Both the position numbers and the translations under genes were made by a program. A stretch of DNA of 64,000 bases from contig OY294044.1 in assembly GCA_958510825.1 (NCBI GenBank), positions 107,298,893-107,362,892 on the forward strand, given 5' to 3'. Source of the stretch: Brachypterus glaber (taxonomy: Eukaryota > Arthropoda > Insecta > Coleoptera > Kateretidae). The notes under the pieces are model-generated. The model saw only the letters and a list, made by a program, of their open reading frames with translations, was not told the origin of the DNA and ran no database searches. Shown piece by piece: positions 47,945 through 61,654 of the stretch; within the stretch, counting starts at the first letter, position 1; each line of letters opens with the position of its first letter.

Positions 47945-48949
47945 CCATAGACAAAATAAACAAATAGATTGATTTTTGACCGTCTGCGCATACTTCTGCG
48001 TCCCTACTAAATGCGTCCTCCATTTTGATTCCAATTGTCCAACATAAAGTAAAAAAATATATATTTTATGTTGGTAACACTGTGTTGCGTTAGATAGGAA
48101 TATTTTCTTTGTTAGAGATGTGTCTTTTCATTTCACTTCAGTAGTCAGTAAAAGTTTCTTTTTGTCGTTGTTTTGTTGCAACAGTTTGTTATATATGTGA
48201 AAACTAAATCAATATGTTATACTACACAGATATTTATTTATTTTTACCAGTAATTTAAATATAAAAATATAATTCTTCGCACACACCTCTAACATATTCG
48301 TGCAACAGGTTAACATAACCTAATTTATGTATGTTTTGAGTTTGTTTTTGAGGTTTTTCTGTTATCTTTTCTACGCGTTTGGTGTTTTGTGCTAGAAGGG
48401 TGAACATTTTATTTTATTATAGACTATATAATAGCGTTTTTGAACTTTTAAAGTCTTTCTGTGTTTTTTGTATATTTTATAGTGCTTTTTCAAAGAACTA
48501 TTAAAGTCTTTGCAATGACGTGTTTTATAAAAAGTTGTAGAAACATAAAATGACTGCTACCTGCAGACAGCAGTATCATATTTTTTAGGTAAGTTTGATT
48601 TTTTTTAATATAACATAAGAAACAAATAAAATTTTATATACCTAATGCTTAATAAAAACAATTAACTGTCTGTGATACAGGATAAAATGTAGGTAATTTT
48701 TATTGTTTTTATTTTTGTGAGAATTGTGATGCACATAAAGTAGTAATTTTCACAGAAACAGAATGATATACTTTGACAGTAAATAATAAAAACATTAAAA
48801 AGTAAGGTTATGTCGTTTATTTATTTACATTTTACCCACTAATTTAAATTTCCCGGCTGATTTCTGACGTAACTTCCGATCAAAATGGAGGACTCGTAAA
48901 TTTGTATATAACCTTGAGATGACAGCTCATCTATGTTGTTTGTCTATGG
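47945..48949. mobile_element. MITE, CCATAGACAAA termini
   Basis: Termini CCATAGACAAA and TTTGTCTATGG, flanked by TCTTAA on both sides (47939-47944, 48950-48955). Interior AT-rich, no ORF. Lies about 300 bp upstream of the RTK start codon. Confidence 0.8.
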
Positions 48950-50141
48950 TCTTAACTAAGCCGGAAAATTAAAAAAAAAAACATTCGATTACAAAATCAT
49001 TGTTGGCCTGTGCTATTGAATTGGTTGCCCCAGTCGGATCCTTTTTTTCAGTGTCATATTAAATAAATTTTAAGTACAGATCTAATAAAACTTTCTTTGT
49101 CATAGATTTGGAATATCATGGCAATTTTTAAGGACTAGTGATAAATTGTTATCAACTTTTAGGAAACAAAAACCCATTGTTTTTTTATTCAAAAGTCCAA
49201 TAATCTTATAATAATATAAAATAAAAAGTTGATAAAAACTGACAATAGTTCTGGAAAATCCACAAAATTTGCTTTAAAAAAAAAATAGTTTTGAAAAATC
49301 TACAAAACTTGCCTTTTTTTAAGCGTGAACCAATCAAATCTGTCTTTGAGAAGCCTTTTTTATGTAAACGGTTTAGGATTTTTGAGTCAGGAATAATTAT
49401 AATTATAATTTCTGAGTTAAAAAAACAATTTTTTGAAAATTTTAGCAAAAAATTTAAAAAAATGTAAGCACGATTTTTTAAAATCAAATGTCATGCAAAA
49501 TACATTTCCTACGAGCGTGCGGAAAGATCACTCTTTCTGCACGCATATGCGTGTGGAAAGAAAGCCTTTTCCGCACACATAAATATTGTTTAGTTTCTTA
49601 CTTGTGTAGTGTTATTCTTGTTATATTTATTCATATTATAAAAATGTTTAAATTTCTTACCTGTTAATTGATTTTGATTTGAATTATAAAAATGAGATCT
49701 TTTTCGATTTATTTGATAAAATATAACCGTATATTTTATTTTCACCCTGCTCGTAGGAAAAGTATTGTTCCTGACGCATGCGTAAAAAGGCTTTTCCGCA
49801 CTTGTTAGAAAAATAGCTATTTTATGTTAAAAGTTGACGTTTAATAGCAATAAGAGATGTTCCGAATTTAAAATCTATAACTTTTAAAATAAAGAAAAAA
49901 GGGGGTTTCTATGATTTTGTTACACCCGGTATACAAAATGAGTTTTTTTTTACTAAACCACGAAATTTATTGATAGGTATCAAGAAGGATTAAAGAAAAA
50001 AATTCCGTTGAGGGAAATTCTAGTATGTAAACTCATTATCTTATAAATGAACTTTGAAGGATTATCTTTTATTGATTTTTATAATTGATAAAACCTATTA
50101 TAAATGATAATTTGAGGTAATTGTTATCTAATAAAAAACTA
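48950..50141. other. Intergenic, with CACG-type hairpins
   Basis: 49500-49580 and 49745-49815 are related hairpins (gagcgtgcggaaagatcac, tgcacgcatatgcgtgtgg; cctgacgcatgcgtaaaaagg). Otherwise AT-rich with no recognisable gene; a 93-codon minus-strand ORF at 49206-49487 is low-complexity. Confidence 0.35.
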
Positions 50142-50850
50142 GATGAAACGTTGCAAGCACCCTGTCAAAACATCGCCACTATTGTACACTAAAGCCATCT
50201 AGTTTGCAAATTTCAAAATAGGTGTTTTGTTTGATTTTAAATTCTGTATCTTTAAAACATTATATTCTAGCAAAAAACTGTATATAACATTTTTTATAGG
50301 GCTTAAAAAGAGCTTTTATTTAAAATATAGTTTTTTGAAATCGGGTTTAAATATGTGAGATATGCTAAAAAAAACTTTTACTGCTTTAAACGTCAATATC
50401 TCGAAAACAATGCGTTTTAGGAAAACGTTGCTTATAACATTTTTTGACCAATTTAAAATTATCTTTGATATAAGTGCTAAATTAACCAAATACAATAATA
50501 ATTGCCTTAATTATAAACAAAAAACGCTAAACATAGGAGTTTTACACTATTTTTACCCCCACCAATCGTTTACCCCCAAAATCTAATCAGCTCTTTGGAA
50601 TACGATAAGAAACAATATGAAAAAACCTGCAAGTCGATATCTCAAGTAGAAATGGAGTTAGAGAGTTTACACCCAGACAGGCAGACCGACAGACAGACGG
50701 ACGCAAAAATTTTTTTTACTGATTTCGACTCAGAATGGTCTAAAACGTCGAGAAATGTGAAAAAAACGTGGTCAGAGATTTTGATTTTTCGGCGAAGATT
50801 TCAATACATCGGCACTCTTAGTAGCACTAAGTGCCGATGTAAAAATAATA
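50142..50850 (+). mobile_element. Dispersed repeat with (ACAG)n tract, copy 2
   Basis: Matches 41667-42395 almost throughout, with a shorter microsatellite and several indels. Confidence 0.75.
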
Positions 50851-51590
50851 AAAATTGTTATTCATATTTGGAGGGTTATAGTCCTTCCAATAATGCAAGA
50901 TAGTAGTTTAAAAATCCCGCGATTTTTAAGCTACATCATTGGTTAAAAACTTGTACCTTTTAATATATAAATATTGTGACATTTTTTGTCTATGACGGTC
51001 GTTAAAGCTAATAAAAGAAGAGAAAGTTACATAAAAAAATGATTATACTTAATGTTATTTTGTATGGTATTGAAAAAGGTACTTTTTTAGTTTATTCTTT
51101 ATACACTCTACTCTAAATTAGCATATTCTACATATTGTACAAACGTAAATTATATTGAACACAAGGAAAACGTCAAACTTTTAGGTTACAGTTACAACTT
51201 AAGGCCTATCCTGAGGCTCGCATAACAACCATTACAAGATACATGACGACACATCAAGGTAATCCTGGCATCGCATTCTTATGTACTATGCTTGTTATGC
51301 GAATCTTTGGATAGTCCCTTTCCAGGAAAACAGTACCGACATCTGTTAAATTTTTGATACACTACGATTTATGCATAATTATGCTATGTAATGGCTCTGT
51401 GGTGTAAAACAGGCCGCGTTCCTTACTATCTTGCATAACTGGACGGAGTATAGTTTCTAAATTGGACCTTATTATTAAACTAAGGTCTCCTTTATTTCCA
51501 GATTATCTCATATATCTCAAAAAGTTTGCATGGACTTGGTCCATTTTGAAGGTAAATATAAAATACCATGTCAATTTTGTTGAAAATATA
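50851..51590. other. Intergenic, diverged hairpin MITE at 51210-51315
   Basis: gaggctcgcataacaac ... gcttgttatgcgaatctttgg resembles the hairpin MITE at 3779-3900. No ORF of note. Confidence 0.35.
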
Positions 51591-52390
51591 TTCAGGGGTA
51601 ATATCATAAGTGATACTAGGTTAGGTATCGGTGGTTTTTTACATAAATTTTACGAATATTAATCCCAATTACGAAAATGCAACGACTGCTTTAGCAGGAG
51701 TTGCATTTTCCAAAAATTGGGATTAATATGAGTAAAATTTGAAAAAAAAAGCACCGGTACCTAACCTAGTATCACGAATTGATATTTAGGGAGAGAATAT
51801 AATTTATATTTAATACACATACCTCTTAATTATAACGTATTAATCCACAAATAAATTATGTTTTATAAATTAAAAAGCAAATAATAAGCACGATTTTAGA
51901 TTAGAGAAAAGAGGGGTAAAAAAACCATAGTAGGGGTAAGGTATTTTCACTTATCAGTACAGCATACTACATATATATAAATTGTATTCTCAGGGGTAAT
52001 ATCATAAGTGATACTAGGTTAGGTATCGGTGGTTTTTTACATAAATTTTACGAATATTAATCCCAATGACGAAAATGCAACGACTGCTTTAGCAGGAGTT
52101 GCATTTTCCAAAAATTGGGATTAATCTGAGTAAAATTTGAAAAAAAAACACCAGTACCTAACCTTGTATCACGAATTGATATTTAGGGAGAGAATATAAT
52201 TTATATTTAATACACATACCTCTTAATTATAACGTATTAATCCACAAATAAATTACATTTTATAAATTAAAAAGCAAACAATAAGCACGATTTTAGATTA
52301 GAGAAAAGAGGGGTAAAAAAAACCATCATAGGGGTAAGGTATTTTCACTTATCAGTACAGCATACTACATATATATAAATTGTATTCTCA
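51591..52390 (+). repeat. Two tandem 401-bp units with hairpins
   Basis: Units starting ttcaggggtaatatcataag at 51591 and 51992. Each has a hairpin (attaatcccaattacgaaaatgc / gcattttccaaaaattgggattaat) and a terminal reverse-repeated ataccctaacctagtat-like block. Confidence 0.8.
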
Positions 52391-52574
52391 TATGAATTTT
52401 TAAACACTAATAGTTTATAGAGTTTAGTTTTTATTTTCGAGATTCTTAAATATTATTATTATTATAACATTTGTGCCAGAATGTGTTTTTATCCAAAAAT
52501 AATATTGTATTTATTCTAATGTACAACGATTTAAAACCCACGTGTTTTGCATTACTGACTGACTCAATATATTA

Positions 52575-53282
52575 TACAGAGCGGTCCAAAAGTCACCCCC
52601 CCCCCCTTTTAACTTTTGAACGAGTTTAGATATCGACTTCAAATTTAGAACTCTTAAATAAGACAACTTAAACTATCTTTAAGCATATATTTGATACTTT
52701 TAGCTCTTAAAATGTGGGCAGGGGGGCATGGGGCGACATTTTTTTAAATAGAAAGGTGGGTCGTGTGATACATCATTTTAAAGCTTATAAAATTCTTCAT
52801 TTAACTGTATATTTTTAATTTTTTTTAAACATTTTTTTTGGGTTGAAAATGGGTATTTTTGTCAAAATTTCTCTAAAAAATCCAAACAATTTTTTTAAAA
52901 TTCCTAATTTCATAATGAAAAAACGTAAATTATACTTTTTAACTAATTTTAGTTGACATAAATAAAAATTAACAAAAAAAAACTTAAAAAAATATTTTTT
53001 TAGCACAAAAAACTGAAAAATCAAAACCTTAAAAAACATGAAAATTTAAAAATATATGGTTATATAGAGAATTTTAAAGGCTTTAAAATGATTTATCACA
53101 CGACCCCCTTTTCCATTTAAAAAAAATCCCCCCATGCCCCCCTGTCCACATTTTAAGAGATAAAAGTATCAAATATATGCTTACAGATAGTTTAAGTTGT
53201 CTTATTTAATTATTTAGTTATTTAGTTATTAATTTGAAATCGATATCTCAATTCGTTTGGACTTTTGGACAGCACTGTATAT
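52575..53282. mobile_element. Foldback MITE, GCGGTCCAAAAG family
   Basis: Left cagagcggtccaaaagtcac and right tggacttttggacagcactg ends with inverted subterminal arms as at 38501. Inserted at the left border of the 422-bp satellite. Confidence 0.75.
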
Positions 53283-53409
53283 ATTTTCAATAACGTAAAT
53301 TCTACATTACAAAAATTTTATTTGAGGAAATCTAGGTTAAATCCAGGTTAAAAACTGTTTAACGGTTTATTAGCATTTGATAAATTATCCTCAAACCTGT
53401 TTCTATCTA

Positions 53410-55177
53410 CATTAAAGTCCGGACACCTCAAAAGTTGACATTTTTTAAATTCAAATATTTCGAAAACTAATTAATGGATTTGACTGATTCTTTTTTTGTT
53501 CTGAAGCTTAAACATTCTCTACTTTTGTTCGTTTTAAGAATGATTAAATTTTTTTTTTCGTATTAATAGCAACAAATAATGTACAACTATGTTTCTTACC
53601 CCATCTTCTAGGAATTGGATGGTACGCCACTGCAACTGTTTATCAAATTATTAAAGTCCTTCTTATTTCCGCAGTTTTAATGAATATTTTCTTTTTTATT
53701 TTTTTACTTTTTTCCTTCTGGTTTAGGAGATATATCAGGATTTTACTGAAAGTTGTCATTTTTTTAGTCAACTCAAAAAGTACTAAATCAGCAGAGTTTT
53801 TTATTTGAAGCTCATGTCTTTTACTTTTTCTTTTACGCTCATGTCTTTTACTTCTTCTTCTACAGTTTCTTCATCCCGGGGCAACTTTTTATTGCCGTCT
53901 GACGGAGGCTTAACTGTGATTTCGCAGAACTGCCGCCGGACAGAGTGACCCCATATTTACTTCTACTCAAGTTTTTCAAACCCAATTTATGTTTTTGATA
54001 AACTTGATTAGAAAAAAAACGTAACTCGGTTAAGCTTCAAATTTAAAGCACAGCATCAATCAAATTCATGTAGTAATTTTTAAGTTAACTGAAAAAATTA
54101 CAACTTCCAGGAAAATCCTAATATCTCCTAAATCAGAAGTAAAAATGTAAAAAAATAAAAAAAATAATATTCATTAAAACGGCAATAAGAAAGACTTTAA
54201 TAATTTGATAAACAGTTGCAGTGGCGTACCATGCAAGTCCTAGAAGATGGGGTAAGAAACATAGTTGTACATTTTTGTTGCTGTTAATACGAAAAAAAAA
54301 ATTTAATCATTCTTAATCCAAATAAGAGTAGAGTAGAGAATGTTTAAGCTTCAAAACAAAAAAAAGTCAAATCCATTAAGGAGCTGTCCATATATTACGT
54401 AACGCAATTTTTCAAAAAAATTGACCCCCCCCCCCCCTGTGTAACAAACTGTCACATTTATCAACACCCCCCCCCTCCCCCCTGCGTAACGCGTAACAAT
54501 ATAAAAATTTGTATTTTTTTTTCTAACATATCTTGATACAGAATTCCGCATAATGCAAGACGGTAAAAAGACGGTGTAAAAATGATACATATTTATTATA
54601 ATAATACATATAGCACTTTTTCATAATCAATATCACACAGGGAAAAAAATACTAGGTACCTCTTTTTACACTGAGTGTCACATATAACACGTACATTGTT
54701 TATGCACAGGTACACAAAATAGTACACACATTGGTGTCCTGTGAGTACACATTCCGCGCGAAAATATATCATCGCCGATGATTCATCGGCAAGATCACGC
54801 AAGAACAGGGCCGTAAGATTTTTTTTTAATATCAACGTCAACAGTTTTTTTACTGATTACAATATTATTTAAATACTATACTATATATTTCGTCAATTTT
54901 TGTGTGAAAAGGGGAATTATGGGCCACTAAATAGTAATTTATGTTGAAATAAAAATACATCTGCCAAGCTTAGGAAATAAACATTAAATTTATTAAATTC
55001 CGTTACGTAACGTTTACCTAGACCCCCCCCCCTGTCACAAACTGTAACAATTTCTCTGACCCCCTCCCCCCCTAGGCGCATTACGTAATATATGGACAAC
55101 CCCTAATTAGTTTTCGAAATATTTGAATTTAAAAAATGTCAATTTTTTAGGTATCCGGAATTTAATGTGCGGCAGTG
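53410..55177. mobile_element. TA-flanked MITE inside satellite unit
   Basis: Same family as 19150-23023 (GGACACCT/AGGTATCC ends, foldback core). Left terminus has lost about 8 bp. Contains a nested element at 54380-55103. Confidence 0.8.
54380..55103. mobile_element. Nested MITE with poly-C subterminal runs
   Basis: Termini GGAGCTGTCCATATATTACG and GGGGTTGTCCATATATTACG, flanked by TAA. Subterminal runs of 12-14 C on both sides. TIR resembles the Harbinger-like group (ATTACGTAA core). Confidence 0.7.
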
Positions 55178-58100
55178 TATATACATACCTAAATATTATT
55201 GTATTGATCCTACTCTAAAGCAATTTAAAACACACGTGTTTTTCATAACTAATTATATTTTTTTCAATTCTTTTTTTTTCACAACACAAAAGTAAATATT
55301 TTTCTCACTTAACGCACATTTTTTTATTTTTTTTATAGCCAAAATATTTTATTTTTAACAGCGTAAATTCAAAATTACGAAAAAATAATCGCGGCAATCT
55401 AATCATAAAGTGTAATCTCCATACTATTCAACTGTCGAATGTGTACTGAGATGATGGTATGCTATATATTTTATTTGCAATAACGTAAATTAAACATTAC
55501 AAAAACATTATTTAAGAAAATCTAGGTTAAATCCAGGTTAAAAAGTGTTTAACCGTTTATTAGCATTTGATAAATTATCCCCAAACATGTATCTATCTAT
55601 ATACATACCTAAATATTATTGTATTTATCCTACTCTAAAGCAATTTAAAATACACGTGTTTTTCATAACTAATTATATTTTTTTCAATTCTTTTTTTTTT
55701 CACAACACAAAAGTAAATATTTTTCTCACTCAACGCACATTTTTTAAATCTTTTTATAGCCAATATATTTTATTTTTAACAGCGTAAATTCAAAATTACG
55801 AAAAAATAATTCGCGGCAATCTAATCATAAAGAGTAATCTCCATACTATTCAACTTTCGAATGTGTACTGAGATGATGGTATGCTATATATTTTATTTTC
55901 AATAACGTAAATTAAACATTACAAAAACATTATTTAAGAAAATCTAGGTTAAATCCAGGTTAAAAAGTGTTTAACCGTTTATTAGCATTTGATAAATTAT
56001 CCCCAAACATGTATCTATCTATATACATACCTAAATATTATTGTATTTATCCTACTCTAAAGCAATTTAAAATACACGTGTTTTTCATAACTAATTATAT
56101 TTTTTTCAATTCTTTTTTTTTCACAACACAAAAGTAAATATTTTTCTCACTTAACGCACATTTTTTTAATTTTTTTATAGCCAAAATATTTTATTTTTAA
56201 CAGCGTAAATTCAAAATTACGAAAAAATAATTCGCGGCAATCTAATCATAAAGTGTAATCTCCATACTATTCAACTGTCGAATGTGTACTGAGATGATGG
56301 TATGCTATATATTTTATTTTCAATAACGTAAATTAAACATTACAAAAACATTATTTAAGAAAATCTAGGTTAAATCCAGGTTAAAAAGTGTTTAACCGTT
56401 TATTAGCATTTGATAAATTATCCCCAAACATGTATCTATCTATATACATACCTAAATATTATTGTATTTATCCTACTCTAAAGCAATTTAAAATACACGT
56501 GTTTTTCATAACTAATTATATTTTTTTCAGTTCTTTTTTTTTCACAACACAAAAGTAAATATTTTTCTCACTCAACGCACATTTTTTAAATCTTTTTATA
56601 GCCAAAATATTTTATTTTTAACAGCGTAAATTCAAAATTACAAAAAAATAATCGCGGCAATCTAATCATAAAGTGTAATCTCCATACTATTCAACTGTCG
56701 AATGTGTACTGAGATGATGGTATGCTATATATTTTATTTTCAATAACGTAAATTAAACATTACAAAAACATTATTTAAGAAAATCTAGGTTAAATCCAGG
56801 TTAAAAAGTGTTTAACCGTTTATTAGCATTTGATAAATTATCCCCAAACATGTATCTATCTATATACATACCTAAATATTATTGTATTTATCCTACTCTA
56901 AAGCAATTTAAAATACACGTGTTTTTCATCACTAATTATTTTTTTTTCAATTCTTTTTTTTTTCACGACACAAAAGTAAATATTTTTTTCACTTAACGCA
57001 CATTTTTTTATTTTTTTTTTATAGCCAATATATTTTATTTTTAACAGCGTAAATTTGAACTTACGAAAAAATAATTCGCGGCAATCTAATCACAAAGTGT
57101 AATCTCCATACTATTCAACTGTCGAATGTGTACTGAGATGATGGTATGCTATATATTTTATTTTCAATAACGTAAATTAAACATTACAAAAACATTATTT
57201 AAGAAAATCTAGGTTAAATCCAGGTTAAAAACTGTTTAACCGTTTATTAGCATTTGATAAATTATCCCCAAACATGTATCTATCTATATACATACCTAAA
57301 TATTATTGTATTTATCCTACTCTAAAGCAATTTAAAATACACGTGTTTTTCATAACTAATTATATTTTTTTCAATTCTTTTTTTTTTCACAACACAAAAG
57401 TAAATATTTTTCTCACTCAACGCACATTTTTTAAATCTTTTTATAGCCGAAATATTTTATTTTTAACAGCGTAAATTCAAAATTACGAAAAAATAATTCG
57501 CGGCAATCTAATCATAAATTGTAATCTCCATACTATTCAACTGTCGAATGTGTACTGAGATGATGGTATGCTATATATTTTATTTTCAATAACGTAAATT
57601 AAACATTACAAAAACATTATTTAAGAAAATCTAGGTTAAATCCAGGTTAAAAAGTGTTTAACCGTTTATTAGCATTTGATAAATTATCCCCAAACATGTA
57701 TCTATCTATATACATACCTAAATATTATTGTATTTATCCTACTCTAAAGCAATTTAAAATACACGTGTTTTTCATAACTAATTATATTTTTTTCAATTCT
57801 TTTTTTTTCACAACACAAAAGTAAATATTTTTTTCACTCAACGCACATTTTTTAAATCTTTTTATAGCCAAAATATTTTATTTTTAACAGCGTAAATTCA
57901 AAATTACGAAAAAATAATCGCGGCAATCTAATCATAAAGTGTAATCTCCATACTATTCAACTGTCGAATGTGTACTGAGATGATGGTATGCTATATATTT
58001 TATTTTCAATAACGTAAATTAAACATTACAAAAACATTATTTAAGAAAATCTAGGTTAAATCCAGGTTAAAAAGTGTTTAACCGTTTATTAGCATTTGAT

Positions 58101-58989
58101 AAATTATCCCCAAACATGTATCTATCTATATACATACCTAAATATTATTGTATTTATCCTACTCTAAAGCAATTTAAAATACACGTGTTTTTCATAACTA
58201 ATTATATTTTTTTCAATTCTTTTTTTTTCACAACACAAAAGTAAATATTTTTCTCACTCAACGCACATTTTTTAAATCTTTTTATAGCCAAAATATTTTA
58301 TTTTTAACAGCGTAAATTCAAAATTACGAAAAAATAATTCGCGGCAATCTAATCATAAAGTGTAATCTCCATACTATTCAACTGTCGAATGTGTACTGAG
58401 ATGATGGTATGCTATATATTTTATTTTCAATAACGTAAATTAAACATTACAAAAACATTATTTAAGAAAATCTAGGTTAAATCCAGGTTAAAAAGTGTTT
58501 AACCGTTTATTAGCATTTGATAAATTATCCCCAAACATGTATCTATCTATATACATACCTAAATATTATTGTATTTATTCTACTCTAAAGCAATTTAAAA
58601 TACACGTGTTTTTCATAACTAATTATATTTTTTTCAGTTCTTTTTTTTTCACGACACAAAAGTAAATATTTTTCTCACTCAACGCACATTTTTTAAATCT
58701 TTTTATAGCCAAAATATTTTATTTTTAACAGCGTAAATTCGAAATTACGAAAACATAATTCGCGGCAATCTAATCATAAAGTGTAATCTCTATACTATTC
58801 AACTGTCGAATGTGTACTGAGATGATGGTATGTATTTAGTGTAGAAAATTGGTGTTTTTCCAACCAAAAATGTACCATGTTGTCGATTATAGACAGTAGG
58901 GTGCCCAGTCAAAATTAAATAATGGACTTTTTTAGGGTCCCATCCCCTAACTAAAATTAAATAAGGCAAAAACTCAAAACCTATTAATT

Positions 58990-59800
58990 TCTACCAACCA
59001 AAATTTAACCTGCAACAATTCAGTCAAGCTGCTTGGTATCTTTATCGACGACTCTCTCAAATGGACAGTCCATGTAGACTACCTGGCCCAAAAACTCTCA
59101 AGTGTCACATACTTAATAAGAGAATTAAATAAAACAATGAATACAAACATCCTTTTAACAACTTACCATGCTAATTTTCACTCACTTATAAGCTATGGTA
59201 CCATTTTATGGGGTAACAGTACAAGCTCAAACAGAATATTTATTCTTCAAAAAAGATGCGTCAGAATAATTGCTGGCCTAAAATACAATGACCATTGTAG
59301 ATCTTCTTTCATTAAGTTTGGTATCATGTCTTTACCTTGCATTTATATTTTTCAAACACTGCTTGACATTAAAAAAAATTTTAAAAAGTATGAAACGTTC
59401 ACAAATAAACATAGTTACCCTACCAGCTCAGCAAATAAGGAATTTTTATTAAAAAATAAATCCTTCAAATATGTTAAATCTCAAAAGAATAGTCCAGATA
59501 TAAGTATTTTTAACAAATTACCAGACAGTTACAAAGATCTGCCTTTAAAAAAGTTTAAAATCTTGGTGAGCTCTATGTTGTGCAGGCTCTGCTTCTACTC
59601 TGTGGAGGAATATATGGATGCATCCATGGACACGCTGGATTTTACCAAATGGTAATATATCAGTTTTTTTTTTAAATGTAAATGTATTTGTAATTTGAAT
59701 TTGCAATTTGAATATTTTGTATTTTATATGACTTGTGTAAGAATTTTTAGAAATTTGAAGGCACCAATAAATTAATCTAATCTAATCTAATCTAATCTAT
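58990..59800 (+). mobile_element. LINE 3' fragment with (TAATC)n tail
   Basis: Coding from about 59000 (SVKLLGIFIDDSLKWTVHVD) through 59655 (GTILWGNSTSSNRIFILQKR, ISIFNKLPDSYKDLPLKKF, stop) is the C-terminus of a non-LTR RT. Then a UTR and a (AATCT)n tail at 59773-59800. The thumb sequence is related to the fragment at 17275-17706. Confidence 0.85.
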
Positions 59801-60674
59801 AAATGTTTATTTAGGTCAAAAACCAACCCTCAATTTTTTTCAGATTTTTAAAAAAATATTTAGAGGTCGCGCCCGGCGGGTTTTTGAGAGAGAAAACATG
59901 TTAAGCCTTTTTATTATTATTTAAATATAAAAAGATTGAAATCCGGCGATTTTAGAAGGTGAACTTATTTTTGAATAATAAGGGAATATACAAAACAAAA
60001 ATTACCCTTTTACATGAAAAAATGGCTTTACCAGGGTAAAAACATTTCAAAAATTGATGTATGAAGCTTATTTATGCTACAAAAAAGGTTACTTAGAAAT
60101 TTTTCTCATAGGTCATTTTTTTTATAAATTCATAAATAGATACCAATTAACGCCCCATATTTATTTTTTCGAGAAAAAGAACAGGATGTCAAAAAAAAAT
60201 CACCAATCCCATAAAATGTAAAAAAATCACTTTATTTCGATTAAAGAGATTATATTTGGGCCAAAGAGCATAATAATATGTACAAATTGCTTTGAAATGT
60301 ATTTATTTTTATAACTGGGTATTGCCGATTTTTTTTCGGACTTTAAAAAATAAATGTCTTACATTTTTTTTTTCAAAAAAAAATATTTAATGTGTTTTAT
60401 TACATAATTTAACATATTACAAGGCATTTTGAAAACATTTTTTATTTATTTTTTACAAAACTGACATTTTATTGCAATTTAATGCATTTTTTTAACTTTT
60501 ATTTAGATATTTAATTATTATTTGGACACCCTGTACTTTTTTTTCAAAAAAGTAAGTATAAACCCTGAATTCAGATTGTAACGAAATATCAGAGTGACCC
60601 CTATTGCTTGTATACCAAAAGGTAGTGCGGGGCAATTAGGTACTGCTCTGTTTAAAATATAGTAGGGAAAGAGA

Positions 60675-61075
60675 ATGGAGATCTCTACAACTAGAATTAT
60701 GAAACAAAAGACGTCTACCCTATCTCTATCTCATTTGTGCTACACTTTCCAGCCAACCAAATAAATACTGTATTTGTTTTTCATACAACAAATACAGTAT
60801 TTATTTGGTTGGCCGGAAAGTGTAGCAGTGAGCTGCACGAACGAATATAGCTAATGTGAATCCGTAGAATAAGATAATTCTACTAAAATTTAGATGGCGC
60901 CAGTAATTTCTTTAATATAGTTACACTTTTCGCCCCTCCAAGTAAATATTGTATTTGTTCAACAAAGAACAAATACAGAATTTGTTTGGTTGGGTGGAAG
61001 TGGGAGTGTATGTATGTATTCTATCCTTTTTGGGTAGAACTTTTGTCCCCGTCTAATCTAACGGGAGAAATCTCC
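60675..61075. mobile_element. Hairpin MITE, copy 2
   Basis: About 400 bp nearly identical to 42945-43345, so one of the younger insertions. Confidence 0.8.
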
Positions 61076-61654
61076 ATTGAATTTATACCTTGAACATGAA
61101 CAGTTGAAAAATATACCGTAAAAGTTTATTTTATTATTATGAATAATAAAATTATATTTAAAGTTAGTTTTAAGAAGATTTTATAATGGTTTGAAATGGA
61201 AGTAAAGTGAATTTATTTATATTAATAAATAATTAGTATGCATAGTTTTAACATTTCTTTGCTCAACGAACCTAAACACCCCGAGATAACGAAACGTTAC
61301 GGCGCCCTAAAAAATGGTTTCGTTACAAGATATATTGGAGAATACCCTAGAAAAAAATTACTCTTTGGAAAAAATTCTAAGTGCAGTTTTTCTAGCCTTT
61401 ATTAACCTCATTTGTCAATTTTTACCTCATAAAAAATCCGTTTTATTTTTTTAGAGGGACATAAAAATTGAGAATATTCCTTTATTATCCAGAAACACTT
61501 TTTTGTTCCATAAACTTTCAATATCAAAGTTTTTATATCCTTAAAAAAATAAAATCCCTTCACATGATTTTCTATTTAAAAAAACGCCGGGCGGGACCAC
61601 CAAATATTTTTTTTTTAATCTAAAAAAAAAGGTCCTGGGCACCCTAATAGACAG

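Larger units (their letters stand above)
53283..58840 (+). repeat. Satellite array, about 422-bp units
   Basis: At least eight consecutive units (landmark gttaaatccaggttaaaaa near 53333, 55525, 55950, 56372, 56794, 57220, 57636, 58058, 58484). The first unit is split by a TA-flanked MITE (53410-55177), and a diverged piece sits left at about 52490-52570. Contains repeated short ORFs (MYLSIYIPKYYCIYPT) that are by-products of the repeat. No hammerhead core found on either strand. Confidence 0.9.
58897..61646. mobile_element. hAT-like non-autonomous element
   Basis: Termini TAGGGTGCCCAG and CTGGGCACCCTA, flanked by an 8-bp duplication ATAGACAG (58889-58896, 61647-61654), both hallmarks of hAT elements. 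Interior has no transposase; it holds a LINE fragment and a hairpin MITE. Confidence 0.8.

Noticed and set aside
55545..57474. Repeated ORFs beginning MFNRLLAFDKLSPNMYLSI
   Set aside because: They arise from the same frame in each satellite unit; composition is low-complexity and they change length with small indels.
51591..58840. Tandem arrays as a possible CRISPR-like locus
   Set aside because: Units are 400-436 bp with no short repeat-spacer alternation, and the DNA is clearly eukaryotic with spliced genes.
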